From Syntrophobacterales bacterium (GTDB lineage Bacteria > Desulfobacterota > Desulfobaccia > Desulfobaccales > 0-14-0-80-60-11): DNA of 64,000 nucleotides. The notes below the pieces were generated by a model. The model was not told the DNA's origin, ran no database searches, and worked only from the letters and a program-made list of their open reading frames with translations. Every line of letters begins with the position of its first letter. The stretch's first letter is position 1. A program made the position numbers and the translations under genes. The stretch spans positions 62,001 to 126,000 of the forward strand of contig JAGVAH010000082.1 of the NCBI GenBank assembly GCA_020060385.1, in the 5' to 3' direction. Below are positions 27,849-36,058 of this stretch, one piece after another.

Positions 27849-27920
27849 ACTGATCACTGACCACTGACCACTAATCCCTGCCCCCTGGCCCCTGCCCCCT
27901 GGCCCCTGGCCCCTAATCAC
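27849..27920. repeat. Short tandem repeats before plsC
   Basis: CACTGAYCACTGACCACT-type units are followed by repeated CCCCTGGCCCCTG units (27870-27913). Low-complexity, no coding potential; the plsC start follows about 40 bp later. Confidence 0.6.
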
Positions 27921-27960
27921 AGGTCCCCAGTTGACGCCTACCCCATTTCCAGGTAAAGAT

Positions 27961-28722
27961 ATGCCCATGACCCCGGTGCGGGAAAAACTCTATCTGGCTT
28001 TTGGGTTGTGGTTCCATTTCTGGCTGCTGCTTATCACCCTGATTGGGGCGACATCAGCCATAGCCTTCAGTTTAGTGGACCGGAGCGGCGTCATGGCGCA
28101 GCACGCGGCCCGCTGCTGGGGCCGGGCTCTAACCTGGATGGGCCGTATTCCGGTGCAGGTGCAGGGACGGGAAAACCTGGTCCCCGGACAGAATTACGTC
28201 TTCGCCGCCAACCACCGCAGCAATTTTGACATTTACGTTTTGCTGGCTTTTCTGCCGGGAATCTTTGCTTTTGTGGCCAAAAAGTCCCTTTTTAAGATTC
28301 CCATTTTCGGCCAAGCCCTGCATAGCCTGGGCTGCGTGCCCGTGGACCGGGAAAACCGCCAGCAGGCCATCCGCAGCCTCAATGACGCGGCCGCCAGGCT
28401 CCGGGGAGGCAAATCCATGATCATTTTCCCGGAAGGCACCCGGGCCACCACCCCGGAACTTTTGCCCTTTAAAAAAGGGGGCTTTGTCATGGCCATGAAG
28501 GCCGGGCTGCCGGTGGTGCCGGTGGCCGTGAACGGCACCCGCTTCATTCAGCCCCGGGCCTCCTTCAGGGTCAGGCCCGGGCCCGTGAGGGTGGTAATTA
28601 AGGCCCCCATCTTCCCCGAAAATTACCGCCGCAAGGAAGAACTGATGGACGCGGTGCAGCAGAGTCTGGCCGCGGCCTATGATCCTGACTTCCCCTACGG
28701 CCCCGGAGGCGCCGACGGATAA
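27961..28722 (+). CDS. plsC: 1-acyl-sn-glycerol-3-phosphate acyltransferase
   Basis: 253 residues. An N-terminal hydrophobic segment (FWLLLITLIGATSAIAF) anchors it to the inner membrane. Catalytic motif I is NHRSNFD (HxxxxD, about residue 85), motif II VPVDRENR, motif III FPEGTRA (about residue 155) and motif IV PVVPVAVNG. It makes phosphatidic acid from lysophosphatidic acid. ATG 27961 has AGGTAA upstream. Its last 44 bp overlap the RNase J gene in another frame, so the pair is translationally coupled. Confidence 0.94.
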   Translation: MPMTPVREKLYLAFGLWFHFWLLLITLIGATSAIAFSLVDRSGVMAQHAARCWGRALTWMGRIPVQVQGRENLVPGQNYVFAANHRSNFDIYVLLAFLPGIFAFVAKKSLFKIPIFGQALHSLGCVPVDRENRQQAIRSLNDAAARLRGGKSMIIFPEGTRATTPELLPFKKGGFVMAMKAGLPVVPVAVNGTRFIQPRASFRVRPGPVRVVIKAPIFPENYRRKEELMDAVQQSLAAAYDPDFPYGPGGADG

Positions 28723-30373
28723 CTGGGTAGACCTGACCTTTCTGGGGGGCGTGGGGGAGATCGGCCTCAACCTGATGACCGTGGAGACCGCGGAGCATCT
28801 GGTGGTGGTGGACGCGGGCCTCATGTTCCCGGAAGACCACATGCTGGGGATCGACATCGTCATCCCCGATTTCTCCTATCTCCGGGAGCGCCGGGATAAA
28901 CTGTCCGGCCTCATTCTCACCCATGGCCACGAAGACCACATCGGCGCGGCGCCCTTCCTCCTCAAGGAAATGGACCTGCCGGTTTACGGCACCCCTTTGA
29001 CCCTGGCTCTCCTCCGGGAGAAGCTCAAAGAACACGGGCTCCTCAACGACGCCGACCTCCGGGAGATTCACCCCGGGGAACATTTGGCTTTGGGCCCCTT
29101 TGAGTTTGAGTTCATCCCCGTGCCCCATTCCATCGTCGACGGGGTGGGTTTTGCCCTGCGCACCCCCCAGGGGGTGTTGATCCACTCCGGGGATTTTAAA
29201 GTGGACCAGACCCCGGTGGTGGGCACGGCCATGGACCTGAACCGCTTCGCCCACTACGGGGAGGAAGGGGTGCTGGCCCTGCTCTCCGACTCCACCAATG
29301 CCGAACGCCCCGGCTACACCCTGTCCGAGCGGGAGATCGGCGTCACCCTGGAGGAGTTCATCCGGGAGGCCCCGGGCCGGGTGATCATTGCGGTCTTTGC
29401 CTCCCATATCCCCCGGCTGCACCAAATCGTCACCCTGGCCGCCAAACACGGGCGCAAGGTCTTGTTCAACGGCAAGTCCATGATTACCAACACCAGGATT
29501 GCCAAGGAACTGGGCTATCTGGACCTCCCCCCCAGCCTGGAGATCAACGTGGGGGACCTGAACCGGGTCCCGCCCGAGGAAACCATCATCGTCACCACCG
29601 GCAGCCAGGGGGAGCCCATGAGCGCCCTGGCCCGCATCGCCATGGAGGCCCATAAACAGATCCAGATCCAGCCAGGGGACCTGGTGATTCTTTCCTCCAA
29701 GTTCATCCCCGGCAATGAGCGGGCCATCACCACGGTGATCAACAACCTCTACCGCCTGGGCGCGGAGGTGGTCTACCAGGAGGTGGCGGATATCCACGTT
29801 TCCGGCCATGCCAACCAGGAGGAGCTGAAACTGCTTCTCAACCTGGTGCGGCCCCGCTACTTCATCCCCATCCACGGGGAGTTGCGCCACCTCATCAAGC
29901 ACACCCACCTGGCCCGGGCCGTGGGTATCCCCGAGGATGGATTGCTCCTGGCCAGAGACGGGGACCAGGTGCGCTTCGAGGACGGTAAGGCCACGATCAA
30001 TGATCGGGTGGAGGTGGGGCGGGTCTTCGTGGACGGCAAAGGCGTGGGGGACGTCTCCCGCATCGTGCTCCGGGACCGGCGCCACCTGGCCGGGGACGGC
30101 CTGGTCATCGCCCTGGTGGCCGTGGACCCGGTGGCCGGGACCCTGGCCTCCGAGCCGGACCTCATCACCCGGGGCTTCGTCCTGGAAGAGGAACAAGCCC
30201 CTTTGCTGGAACAGGCCCGGAAGATCTTCCAGGAGATCGTGGAACGCTCCTTAAGCGAACCCAACCAGGACTGGCTGGAAATCCAGGCCCAGGCCGGCAA
30301 GGCCCTGCGCAAACTCTTCTTCAAGGCCCTGGAACGGCGGCCCATGATCCTGCCGCTGATCTTGACGTTGTGA
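28679..30373 (+). CDS. rnj: Ribonuclease J
   Basis: 564 residues, the standard length. It has the MBL core FLGGVGEIGLN, DAGLMFPEDHMLGID and the catalytic THGHEDHIGA (His82, His84, Asp86, His87), then the beta-CASP region (GSQGEPMSALARIA, SSKFIPGNE) and a C-terminal domain. It is a 5'-3' exonuclease/endonuclease acting on mRNA and rRNA precursors. It is widespread in Firmicutes, Actinobacteria, Desulfobacterota and Cyanobacteria and absent from E. coli, which helps place the organism. It overlaps the end of plsC. Confidence 0.96.
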   Translation: MILTSPTAPEAPTDNWVDLTFLGGVGEIGLNLMTVETAEHLVVVDAGLMFPEDHMLGIDIVIPDFSYLRERRDKLSGLILTHGHEDHIGAAPFLLKEMDLPVYGTPLTLALLREKLKEHGLLNDADLREIHPGEHLALGPFEFEFIPVPHSIVDGVGFALRTPQGVLIHSGDFKVDQTPVVGTAMDLNRFAHYGEEGVLALLSDSTNAERPGYTLSEREIGVTLEEFIREAPGRVIIAVFASHIPRLHQIVTLAAKHGRKVLFNGKSMITNTRIAKELGYLDLPPSLEINVGDLNRVPPEETIIVTTGSQGEPMSALARIAMEAHKQIQIQPGDLVILSSKFIPGNERAITTVINNLYRLGAEVVYQEVADIHVSGHANQEELKLLLNLVRPRYFIPIHGELRHLIKHTHLARAVGIPEDGLLLARDGDQVRFEDGKATINDRVEVGRVFVDGKGVGDVSRIVLRDRRHLAGDGLVIALVAVDPVAGTLASEPDLITRGFVLEEEQAPLLEQARKIFQEIVERSLSEPNQDWLEIQAQAGKALRKLFFKALERRPMILPLILTL

Positions 30374-30424
30374 GAAAAACAAATGCAGGGCGGGAAAGCG
30401 AAGCGCATCCCGCCTTCAGTAGGC

Positions 30425-31170
30425 TTATACTTTTTTAAGCGAGCGTGCCCAACAAAATAGAGACCTCTCGATTTCAGATGCTCGCCAAGTACCACCATCA
30501 GTTAGGCCGCAGGCTGGCTTTTTTACACCTTTCGTTTTCAGCCCTTCCTTTATTTCCTCTAATAGCCTGACAAACTTTACGTAGCCTGACACCATATTAT
30601 TATGATTGCCGTCAAAAATTTTTTTCAGTTTTTCTCTCATTATTAAGGCATCTCTTATACTGGTTGCCAAAAGTTTTTTCCGCCCCCCCTCACCCTAACC
30701 CTCTCTCCCCGCTGGGGGGAGAGGGGATAAGAGGAAAGAACTTTTGGCAAATACTATATGTTAGCGTCTAGAGCACCGTAAATTTCTGGGTTCATAAACC
30801 GTAATAATTTTGAGGCGTATGCAAGTCCCAATCCTGGCAACTTGAGAGCAGAAGAGATAGCTTCACTGGGCTCAGAGAGGTTGTTGACTTCCTCGCGTAA
30901 GGCTTCAAATAGATTTACTTCGCCGCAGCGATCATTAAACTTCTGTAGGATACCGTTTTGACTGCCGCCCCATTCAATCATCTCCTGAAGAAGATACTTC
31001 GATGCTGAATTGTTTTTTGAATAGTTGCCCACGACCCATGCGAATCTCTTTTCAAGGGAAGAAATCCAAAGAAATTCAGGAAAATCGTCCTGAGGATACC
31101 CAAATAACTTATGTTTTCCCGACCAGACGTAATTCTTATAGTATTCTGGAATTCTTCTGTAATCGAGCAT
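30425..31170 (-). pseudogene. Gene split by a miniature element (helix-hairpin-helix-like protein)
   Basis: The 5' part (31170 down to 30757) encodes 138 residues, MLDYRRIPEYYKNYV to GALDANI, then meets a TAG formed at the junction with the 99-bp element. The 3' part (down to 30425) continues RDALIMREKLKKIFDG to SLKKV. Removing the element with one TA copy joins ANI to RDAL in frame, giving about 214 residues. The centre, LKLPGLGLAYASKLLRF, resembles a helix-hairpin-helix of the DNA-glycosylase type; the function is otherwise unknown. AGGAGG lies 4 nt before the ATG, and inverted TGCAATAA/TTATTGCA arms lie at 31180-31208. The DNA is AT-rich compared with flanking genes, suggesting acquisition. 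Confidence 0.75.
30658..30756. mobile_element. Miniature TA-flanked element, copy 2, inside a gene
   Basis: 99 bp, flanked by TA at 30656-30657 and 30757-30758. The ends TACTGGTTGCCAAAAG and (complement) TAGTATTTGCCAAAAG match those of the copy at 27743-27844, as does the CCCTCACCC-hairpin centre. It interrupts the gene on the minus strand after codon 138. Non-autonomous; the TA duplication suggests mobilisation by an IS630-family transposase. Confidence 0.85.
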
Positions 31171-31179
31171 AGTTCCTCC

Positions 31180-31208
31180 TGCAATAAATTTTGTATTACA
31201 TTATTGCA
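31180..31208. promoter_or_regulatory. Inverted repeat upstream of the interrupted gene
   Basis: TGCAATAA at 31180-31187 and TTATTGCA at 31201-31208 are exact complements 13 bp apart, just upstream of the AGGAGG of the minus-strand gene. A TATAAT (minus strand, 31221-31226) lies further upstream. A plausible operator in the 5' leader. Confidence 0.4.
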
Positions 31209-31379
31209 GAAAACGTGAAAATTATAGAGCAAAACTTAATATCAACTTTTCTGCTGCGGAATTCGCAGAGCGTTAAAGAAATAAAGAATCTCGAATGTAC
31301 CAGTAAATGCGAGATTCACTCTGCTTCGCTCCATTCGGCGTCCATCCAGAATTACAGAAGAAAATGAGGCGAAAAACAG

Positions 31380-31410
31380 TTGACAAAGGTAATGTTTATG
31401 TTACTATAGT
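31380..31410 (+). promoter_or_regulatory. Promoter of the toxin-antitoxin pair
   Basis: TTGACA at 31380-31385 and TACTAT at 31402-31407 with a 16-bp spacer. The toxin ATG at 31413 is only 5 nt after the -10 box, so the transcript would start at or beside the ATG and be leaderless. Confidence 0.6.
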
Positions 31411-31412
31411 AT

Positions 31413-31736
31413 ATGCCGATAACCGTTAAAGAATATTTGGAAGAAAAGTGAGAGTCACCCTTTGCTTGCTGGCATAATGGTCTGGACGCCATAGCCGCGG
31501 CCAAGGTGGCCACGGCGCTTTACCGTTTGGAGCAAGGCAACTTTTCCAGAGTCAAGGGCGTCGCTGGGGGAATCTACGAGTGCAAGATCGATTTTGGCCC
31601 CGGTTATCGGGTCTATTTCGGGAAGGACGGGGAAGCGCTCATCATCCTGCTTGGCGGAGGGTCTAAGAAAAGACAGCAGGCTGATATTACGGCGGCGCTC
31701 ATTTGCTGGAAGGATTACAAAAGGCGCAAACGATAG
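31413..31736 (+). pseudogene. RelE/HigB-type addiction-module toxin with in-frame stop
   Basis: Read through, 107 codons encode a protein of the 'addiction module killer' family (RelE/ParE superfamily, mRNA-cleaving type): MPITVKEYLEEK, a TGA at 31449-31451, then [57 protein letters not shown] and [12 protein letters not shown]. The residue lost at TGA is usually a small or polar one (often Gly, GGA), so one base change explains it. A GTG at 31506 could start a 76-residue fragment lacking the first helix. The toxin is probably inactive. The intact antitoxin starts 12 bp downstream, in the toxin-first order usual for HigBA. Confidence 0.75.
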
Positions 31737-31748
31737 GAGGCGGCTATC

Positions 31749-32063
31749 ATGGCTCTAACCAGAGGATTTCGCACCACCTTGCTGGAACGCGCCCGGAAGG
31801 ACGCCGAGTTTCGCAAGGCCATGCTGAAAGAGGGTATCGACACCCTGCTTGCTGGTGACGTGGAAACTGGCAAAGCCATTTTGCGGGACTATATCAACGC
31901 GGCTGTGGGTTTTGGGCTTTTAGCCGAAGCTACCAAAATACCGGCCAAAAGCCTGATGCGCATGTTTGGCCCCAAGGGAAACCCGCGTGCCGATAACCTG
32001 TTTAAGATCATTAAACACCTGCAAGCCCGGGAAGGCATCCATTTGGAAGTGGCCGCCTGCTAA
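31749..32063 (+). CDS. HigA-type antitoxin (addiction module antidote protein)
   Basis: 104 residues with an XRE-type helix-turn-helix in the C-terminal half: LRDYINAAVGFGLLAEATKI, PAKSLMRMFGPKGNPRADNL, FKIIKHLQAREGIHLEV. It would neutralise the RelE/HigB-like toxin and repress the shared promoter. AGGAGG lies about 7 nt before the ATG. All landmarks are intact although its partner carries a stop codon. Confidence 0.88.
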   Translation: MALTRGFRTTLLERARKDAEFRKAMLKEGIDTLLAGDVETGKAILRDYINAAVGFGLLAEATKIPAKSLMRMFGPKGNPRADNLFKIIKHLQAREGIHLEVAAC

Positions 32064-32093
32064 ACCTAATAAAGATAATAACAAAAATCGCTT

Positions 32094-32951
32094 TCAGTCC
32101 AAAGCTTCCTTGACGATGCTGACAAATTCCTGCATCTGCACCGGCTTGACCACGTAGGACAAAACGTTCAGGGTCCTGGCGATCAGCTCTTCATCCCGGC
32201 GGGCGGTGCTGGTGAGGACGATGAACTTGGCCTGCCGGTCCATCTGGGAGATCTCCTGCATGGCGTCCAACCCCCCTAAATTGGGCATGTTCAAGTCCAT
32301 AATGGTCAGGTGGGGCCGGAAGGTTTGATACCGGTCCAGGGCCGCCAGGCCGTCCTCCGCCACTTCCACGGTAAAACCCGCTTCAATGAGGTTTTTGGCC
32401 AGAAGGCCCCGGATGATCCCGGAATCGTCCACCACCAGGACGCGCCTTCGAAGTTGCTGCCGATGGGCGTCGATGTAAGTGATGGTGAAGACCACCCGGT
32501 CAACTCCCAGGTCGAGGATGATCATGTAGGCTTCCTGGCAGGAAAAAGCCGCGTCCCGGATATTGATATTTTCAACCGTGGCGGGAGGGGCGAAGGTGAC
32601 CCGGAAACCCATTTTGTCCCAGCCGGTGATGGTATGCCCGACGATGGTATTCATGAACTCGTTCATGACGTCCCGGGCGTTTTCATTAAAATCTCCAAAA
32701 CCCGGCAGACCGTAATTCTCGGCGATGGCCGAGGCCACCGCCACGGCCAGGCGTTCATGGGTGAACCCCAAGAGAAAGTTGCCTTTCACCTTTTTGGTGA
32801 AGTCTTCATAGGGGGCGACCTGGGCCACCGCATAGATTTCTTTCAGGCGTTCATCCCTTTTCACGGAAACGTTGACTGCTTCGGTCTTGGTCATCTGGGT
32901 AAAAACGTTCTTGCAGCTATCCGCCAGGACCGTGAGAAACTTAGCTTCCAT
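32094..32951 (-). CDS. CheX-CheY fusion protein
   Basis: 285 residues. Residues 1-165 form a CheX-type domain; the phosphatase signature ExxN is present as NEFMNTIVGH (Glu98, Asn101), matching the CheX active site of Thermotoga and Borrelia. Residues 168-285 are a receiver with VVDDSGIIRG, phosphoacceptor Asp219 (LTIMDLNMPNLGG), LTSTAR and YVVKPV. A phosphatase tethered to its own receiver could be a self-limiting signalling device or a phosphate sink for the CheA about 20 kb away. It stands alone, convergent to the antitoxin gene. Confidence 0.85.
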   Translation of the reverse strand: MEAKFLTVLADSCKNVFTQMTKTEAVNVSVKRDERLKEIYAVAQVAPYEDFTKKVKGNFLLGFTHERLAVAVASAIAENYGLPGFGDFNENARDVMNEFMNTIVGHTITGWDKMGFRVTFAPPATVENINIRDAAFSCQEAYMIILDLGVDRVVFTITYIDAHRQQLRRRVLVVDDSGIIRGLLAKNLIEAGFTVEVAEDGLAALDRYQTFRPHLTIMDLNMPNLGGLDAMQEISQMDRQAKFIVLTSTARRDEELIARTLNVLSYVVKPVQMQEFVSIVKEALD

Positions 32952-33138
32952 CCTTCCTGGTTCTCCTTTAAGGGCAAACGACCGGGGTTAAGGTTGGCGG
33001 CGTTGGCCAACCGCGCTCCACCCCCCTACCCTTCCCCCCAAAGGGGAGAGGGCAAGAATTGATCAAACCTCTAAATATCAACGTCTGGGTACTGCTGCGC
33101 CCCCGGCGGGAGAGGGAAAAAGCACAGGCTTGGCCTGG

Positions 33139-33160
33139 ATTGCCGGCCTCCGGCAATTTT
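33139..33160 (+). terminator. Hairpin with short T-run
   Basis: ATTGCCGG-CCT-CCGGCAAT followed by TTT. An 8-bp stem and 3-nt loop fit a weak intrinsic terminator in the plus direction, but no plus-strand gene ends just before it, so its role is uncertain. Confidence 0.35.
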
Positions 33161-33242
33161 ACGGCCCTATCCTATTATCGGGCGATTCCTTAAACCTGAT
33201 TAAAATGGCTTTCCCCGGAGAATTTTGGAATAATAAAGGGCG

Positions 33243-34397
33243 ATGGATAACTGGTTCGCAAGAAATCCCCGGAAGGTCTTCGTTTTCTTTCTGGTGGCGC
33301 TCCTTTTAGGCGCTACCTTCATCACCGAAAAGGTCCTGTCCTGGAAGGCCCACGCCAAAAAATCCGGCATCGTCAGGGTCATCCGCTTGCGGGAGCAAGA
33401 GCCCCGGTATGTGGGGAGAATTACCCCCGGCGAGGATGAAATGCGCATGTCCGACAGCCTGGTCCAGAAGGGATATCTCTTCCGCACCGATGGCGATGGT
33501 TTTATCATGCCCGCCCGCATCCACCAGCACCCGGACCTGACCCTGGTCTTCCTGGGGGGCTCCACCACCGCCTGCTTTTACGTGGATGAAGAAAACCGTT
33601 TTGCCTATCTGGCGGGCCGGCTCCTGGAAAAAGACGGGAAACTGAAAGTCAATTCCTTAAATTCCGGAGTGGGGGGCAACTTTTCCCTCCATTCCCTGGA
33701 TATCCTCTTAAACAAGGTGATGCCGCTTAAACCGCAGATAGTGGTGATGATGCACAACATCAATGATCTGGCGGTGCTCATGTATGCCAAGTCTTATTGG
33801 AGCCAGGCCTATAAAAGAGGCCACACCTCCCCCATTATCCAGTTTCACCCCAAGATCATCGACACCAAGTTGCTGGTGGATTATCTGATCCCCAATTTGT
33901 ACCAGGAGTTGAAAGCTACGGAGAGGTGGCTGCGCCATACCCTGCGCCCCAAGAAGGCCAAATCCCAGGAAGATGAGTTGCAAGATTTCCGGGGTAAGAA
34001 AATAACCCTGGATGAGGATTTTCTGGTGAAAGAATTTAAGATGAACCAGCAGTTGTTCATTGACATGTGCAGGGCCAGAAATATCATCCCGGTATTGATG
34101 ACCATGGCCAACCGCCTGAAAGAGCGCCCGGACCCTTTGATCATCAAGCTCACCAAGGGTCTGGAGAAGGACCAGGGTATCAATTATCAGGAATACAAAA
34201 AAATCTTCGACCGCTTCAACCAGGCCATTCGGGAAGTGGGCGCGGCCAACGGGGTGCTGGTCATCGATCTGGCCCGGGCGGTGCCCCAGGAAAAAGAATA
34301 CATTTATGACCTGGTGCACTTCACCAATCGGGGCTCCCAACTGGCGGCCGGGGTGATCAAAGAGGCCCTTAAGCCCCAAGTGGCCCGAAGGAAATGA
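33243..34397 (+). CDS. Membrane-anchored SGNH/GDSL hydrolase-like protein
   Basis: 384 residues. One N-terminal membrane segment (VFVFFLVALLLGATFI) and then a periplasmic or extracellular domain. SGNH blocks: LVFLGGSTTACFY (nucleophile Ser about 107), GVGGNFSLHS (Gly/Asn of block II-III), MMHNINDLAVL, and C-terminal DLVHFTNRGSQLAA (catalytic Asp and His). Such proteins are esterases or acetyl-transfer/deacetylation enzymes acting on polysaccharides or lipids; the substrate is unknown. AAAGGG is close upstream of the ATG. Confidence 0.82.
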   Translation: MDNWFARNPRKVFVFFLVALLLGATFITEKVLSWKAHAKKSGIVRVIRLREQEPRYVGRITPGEDEMRMSDSLVQKGYLFRTDGDGFIMPARIHQHPDLTLVFLGGSTTACFYVDEENRFAYLAGRLLEKDGKLKVNSLNSGVGGNFSLHSLDILLNKVMPLKPQIVVMMHNINDLAVLMYAKSYWSQAYKRGHTSPIIQFHPKIIDTKLLVDYLIPNLYQELKATERWLRHTLRPKKAKSQEDELQDFRGKKITLDEDFLVKEFKMNQQLFIDMCRARNIIPVLMTMANRLKERPDPLIIKLTKGLEKDQGINYQEYKKIFDRFNQAIREVGAANGVLVIDLARAVPQEKEYIYDLVHFTNRGSQLAAGVIKEALKPQVARRK

Positions 34398-34797
34398 GGG
34401 CAGAATTGACCCGGATTCGGAAGCATTGCCTTCCTGTCTCCAGCAGCTACTTTAGTAATCCTCTATCCATTATATTTTCCAAGATATCAGGTAGTTATTC
34501 TCTTTGTTCCTTTAAAAAATAGGTATTTTTACCTATATATTTTTTAACCATATGCTCTAAACTTGCCAGCAAATCAAAAAAACAAAACTTGCATCGCCGT
34601 GCTATTTTGCCTGTTATTTGGTTTGCTTTTTTGCAGGTGGAGAGATAACCTCGCACCTAATCCCGTAAAGTGCGGCATTGAATAAAGGAGTTTTTTTAAC
34701 CCAATCCCAGGCTGAACCCCTGGCGACTGAGAGTACTGCGCAATACCGCAGAACGCGGCGCAGCATCAAATAATCTATTTATTGGAGGAGCACTCCC
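34398..34797. other. AT-rich intergenic region, no gene seen
   Basis: 400 bp. The middle (34440-34640) is strongly AT-rich with T-tracts, a likely promoter region for the following exported protein; GGAGGAG is 8 nt before its ATG. No RNA gene or clear riboswitch was recognised. Confidence 0.4.
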
Positions 34798-35160
34798 ATG
34801 AAAAAGGCAGTCCTGATACTCCTGGCGTTGTTAATGTTGACCGCCACCTGCTGGGCCGCGGCCCCCAAAGGCAAGGAGGTGACGATTACCGGCAAGATGA
34901 CCTGCACGTTCTGCAACCTTCCGGCCGCGGGTAAATGCAGCAAGGAATGCTGCCAGGCTTGCCTCAAATCGGGTGATCCGGTCCTGCTAGAGGATGCCAA
35001 GGGCAACCTTTATATCCTCCTGTCCGGCGAACATGAAAAGCCCCTGATGACGCCCGACCGGTTAAACCTCTTAACCGAAAAGGTCACGGTCAAGGGCATG
35101 ATGGTCAAGCGCGGCGGCATCCAGGGCATCTATGTCAAGGAAATGGGTAAGGCGAAGTAA
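34798..35160 (+). CDS. Small Cys-rich exported protein
   Basis: 120 residues. Signal peptide MKKAVLILLALLMLTATCWA, then ITGKMTCTFCNLPAAGKCSK and ECCQACLKSGDPVLLED, with six cysteines in 25 residues, and a beta-rich tail (GNLYILLSGEHEKPLMTP). I recognise the general layout from uncharacterised periplasmic proteins that may bind copper or haem, but no named family. It opens a run of small redox/metal proteins that leads to the RND pump. Confidence 0.75.
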   Translation: MKKAVLILLALLMLTATCWAAAPKGKEVTITGKMTCTFCNLPAAGKCSKECCQACLKSGDPVLLEDAKGNLYILLSGEHEKPLMTPDRLNLLTEKVTVKGMMVKRGGIQGIYVKEMGKAK

Positions 35161-35238
35161 GAGGGCCGAACACACGCGTTTCTGATAAAGCCATTTGTTG
35201 AGAAATTCTTTAAAACAAATGCCCCGGCGTTAAATATT

Positions 35239-35300
35239 TGTCATTCTGGGGGAACGAAGCGACCGAAGCATCTAGATCCTTCGCTACCCTGAGGTTGACA
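35239..35300. repeat. TGTCATTCTG dispersed inverted repeat (degenerate)
   Basis: Starts TGTCATTCTGGGGG and ends with the rough complement CCCTGAGGTTGACA, with CTAGATC at the centre. It is a relative of the better-preserved element at 59929-60012. Confidence 0.65.
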
Positions 35301-35409
35301 TGAGAGAGTTGTGCCAGAGCCTAAAGAATTAACCAAGCAAACAGTACACCGGCGGGGGCGTTGCCGCTCCTGCCGGTGAAATCCGAAAATAATCCAAGCG
35401 AGGGGTGGG

Positions 35410-35895
35410 ATGAGGAAATATTGGACGTTGCTCGCGGCCGCCCTGGTCCTGACTCTTTCCCTGGCGGCAGCCGCAGAGAAGGCGCCGGTCAAACCCGGGA
35501 AAGAGGATAAGTGCCCGGTCTGCGGCATGTTTGTGGCTCACTATCCGGATTTTATGGCCCAGGTGGTGTTTAAGGACGGATCATACGCCTTTTTCTGCGG
35601 CGTCAAGGATATGATGAAATACTATTTCGACCTCGCCCAATATAATCCCGCCAAAAAGACGGCCGATGTCGCCAGCATTATGGTGATTGATTACTCCAAT
35701 ATGAAGCCGATAGATGGTTTCCAGGCCTATTATGTGGTGGGGAGCGTGGTCTTCGGCCCCATGGGGCAAGAGTTCTTTCCCTTCGCGGCAGAATCGGCGG
35801 CCCGGGAATTCCTACGGGAAAACAATGGCAAAGAGATAGTGCGGTTTTCTAAGATAAACCCTGAAGTGCTCAAAGAGTTAATCAAAAAATATTGA
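35410..35895 (+). CDS. NosL family copper-binding protein
   Basis: 161 residues. Signal peptide (LLAAALVLTLSLAAAAE), then DKCPVCGMFVAHYPDFMAQV: the CPVCGM motif and following segment are the copper(I)-binding hallmark of NosL. The rest (FFCGVKDMMKYYFDLAQYN, DYSNMKPIDGFQAYYVVGS, FGPMGQEFFPF) also fits the family. No lipobox Cys is seen, unlike typical NosL lipoproteins. NosL delivers Cu(I) to nitrous oxide reductase, but no nos genes lie nearby. In this setting it more likely handles copper next to the efflux system. Confidence 0.85.
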   Translation: MRKYWTLLAAALVLTLSLAAAAEKAPVKPGKEDKCPVCGMFVAHYPDFMAQVVFKDGSYAFFCGVKDMMKYYFDLAQYNPAKKTADVASIMVIDYSNMKPIDGFQAYYVVGSVVFGPMGQEFFPFAAESAAREFLRENNGKEIVRFSKINPEVLKELIKKY

Positions 35896-36058
35896 ATGAT
35901 CCTGGGGGCTCCGGGAAGGCGACTGTCATTTATGAAAAGTGAGTGAGCAAAAACCCCCTTCACCGCCACCTGGCCTGTTCATTGAAACTAGCAGATAAAC
36001 CGGAGCTGCGGGGGATCAGCCAGGAATTATCAAACACCATCCGTTCAAGTATTCGACC

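Noticed and set aside
27849..27920. CRISPR-like short repeats
   Set aside because: Units are adjacent, of unequal length and without spacers; simple low-complexity tandem repeats.
28598..30196. 532-codon open frame opposite RNase J
   Set aside because: Antisense shadow; RNase J motifs on the plus strand are complete.
31449..31451. In-frame TGA as a selenocysteine codon in the toxin gene
   Set aside because: The family has no Cys/Sec at this position and there is no evident SECIS-type hairpin just after it; a nonsense mutation is simpler.
35410..35895. Evidence for a nitrous oxide reductase operon
   Set aside because: Only a NosL-like protein is present; no nosZ, nosD, nosF or nosY lies in the window.
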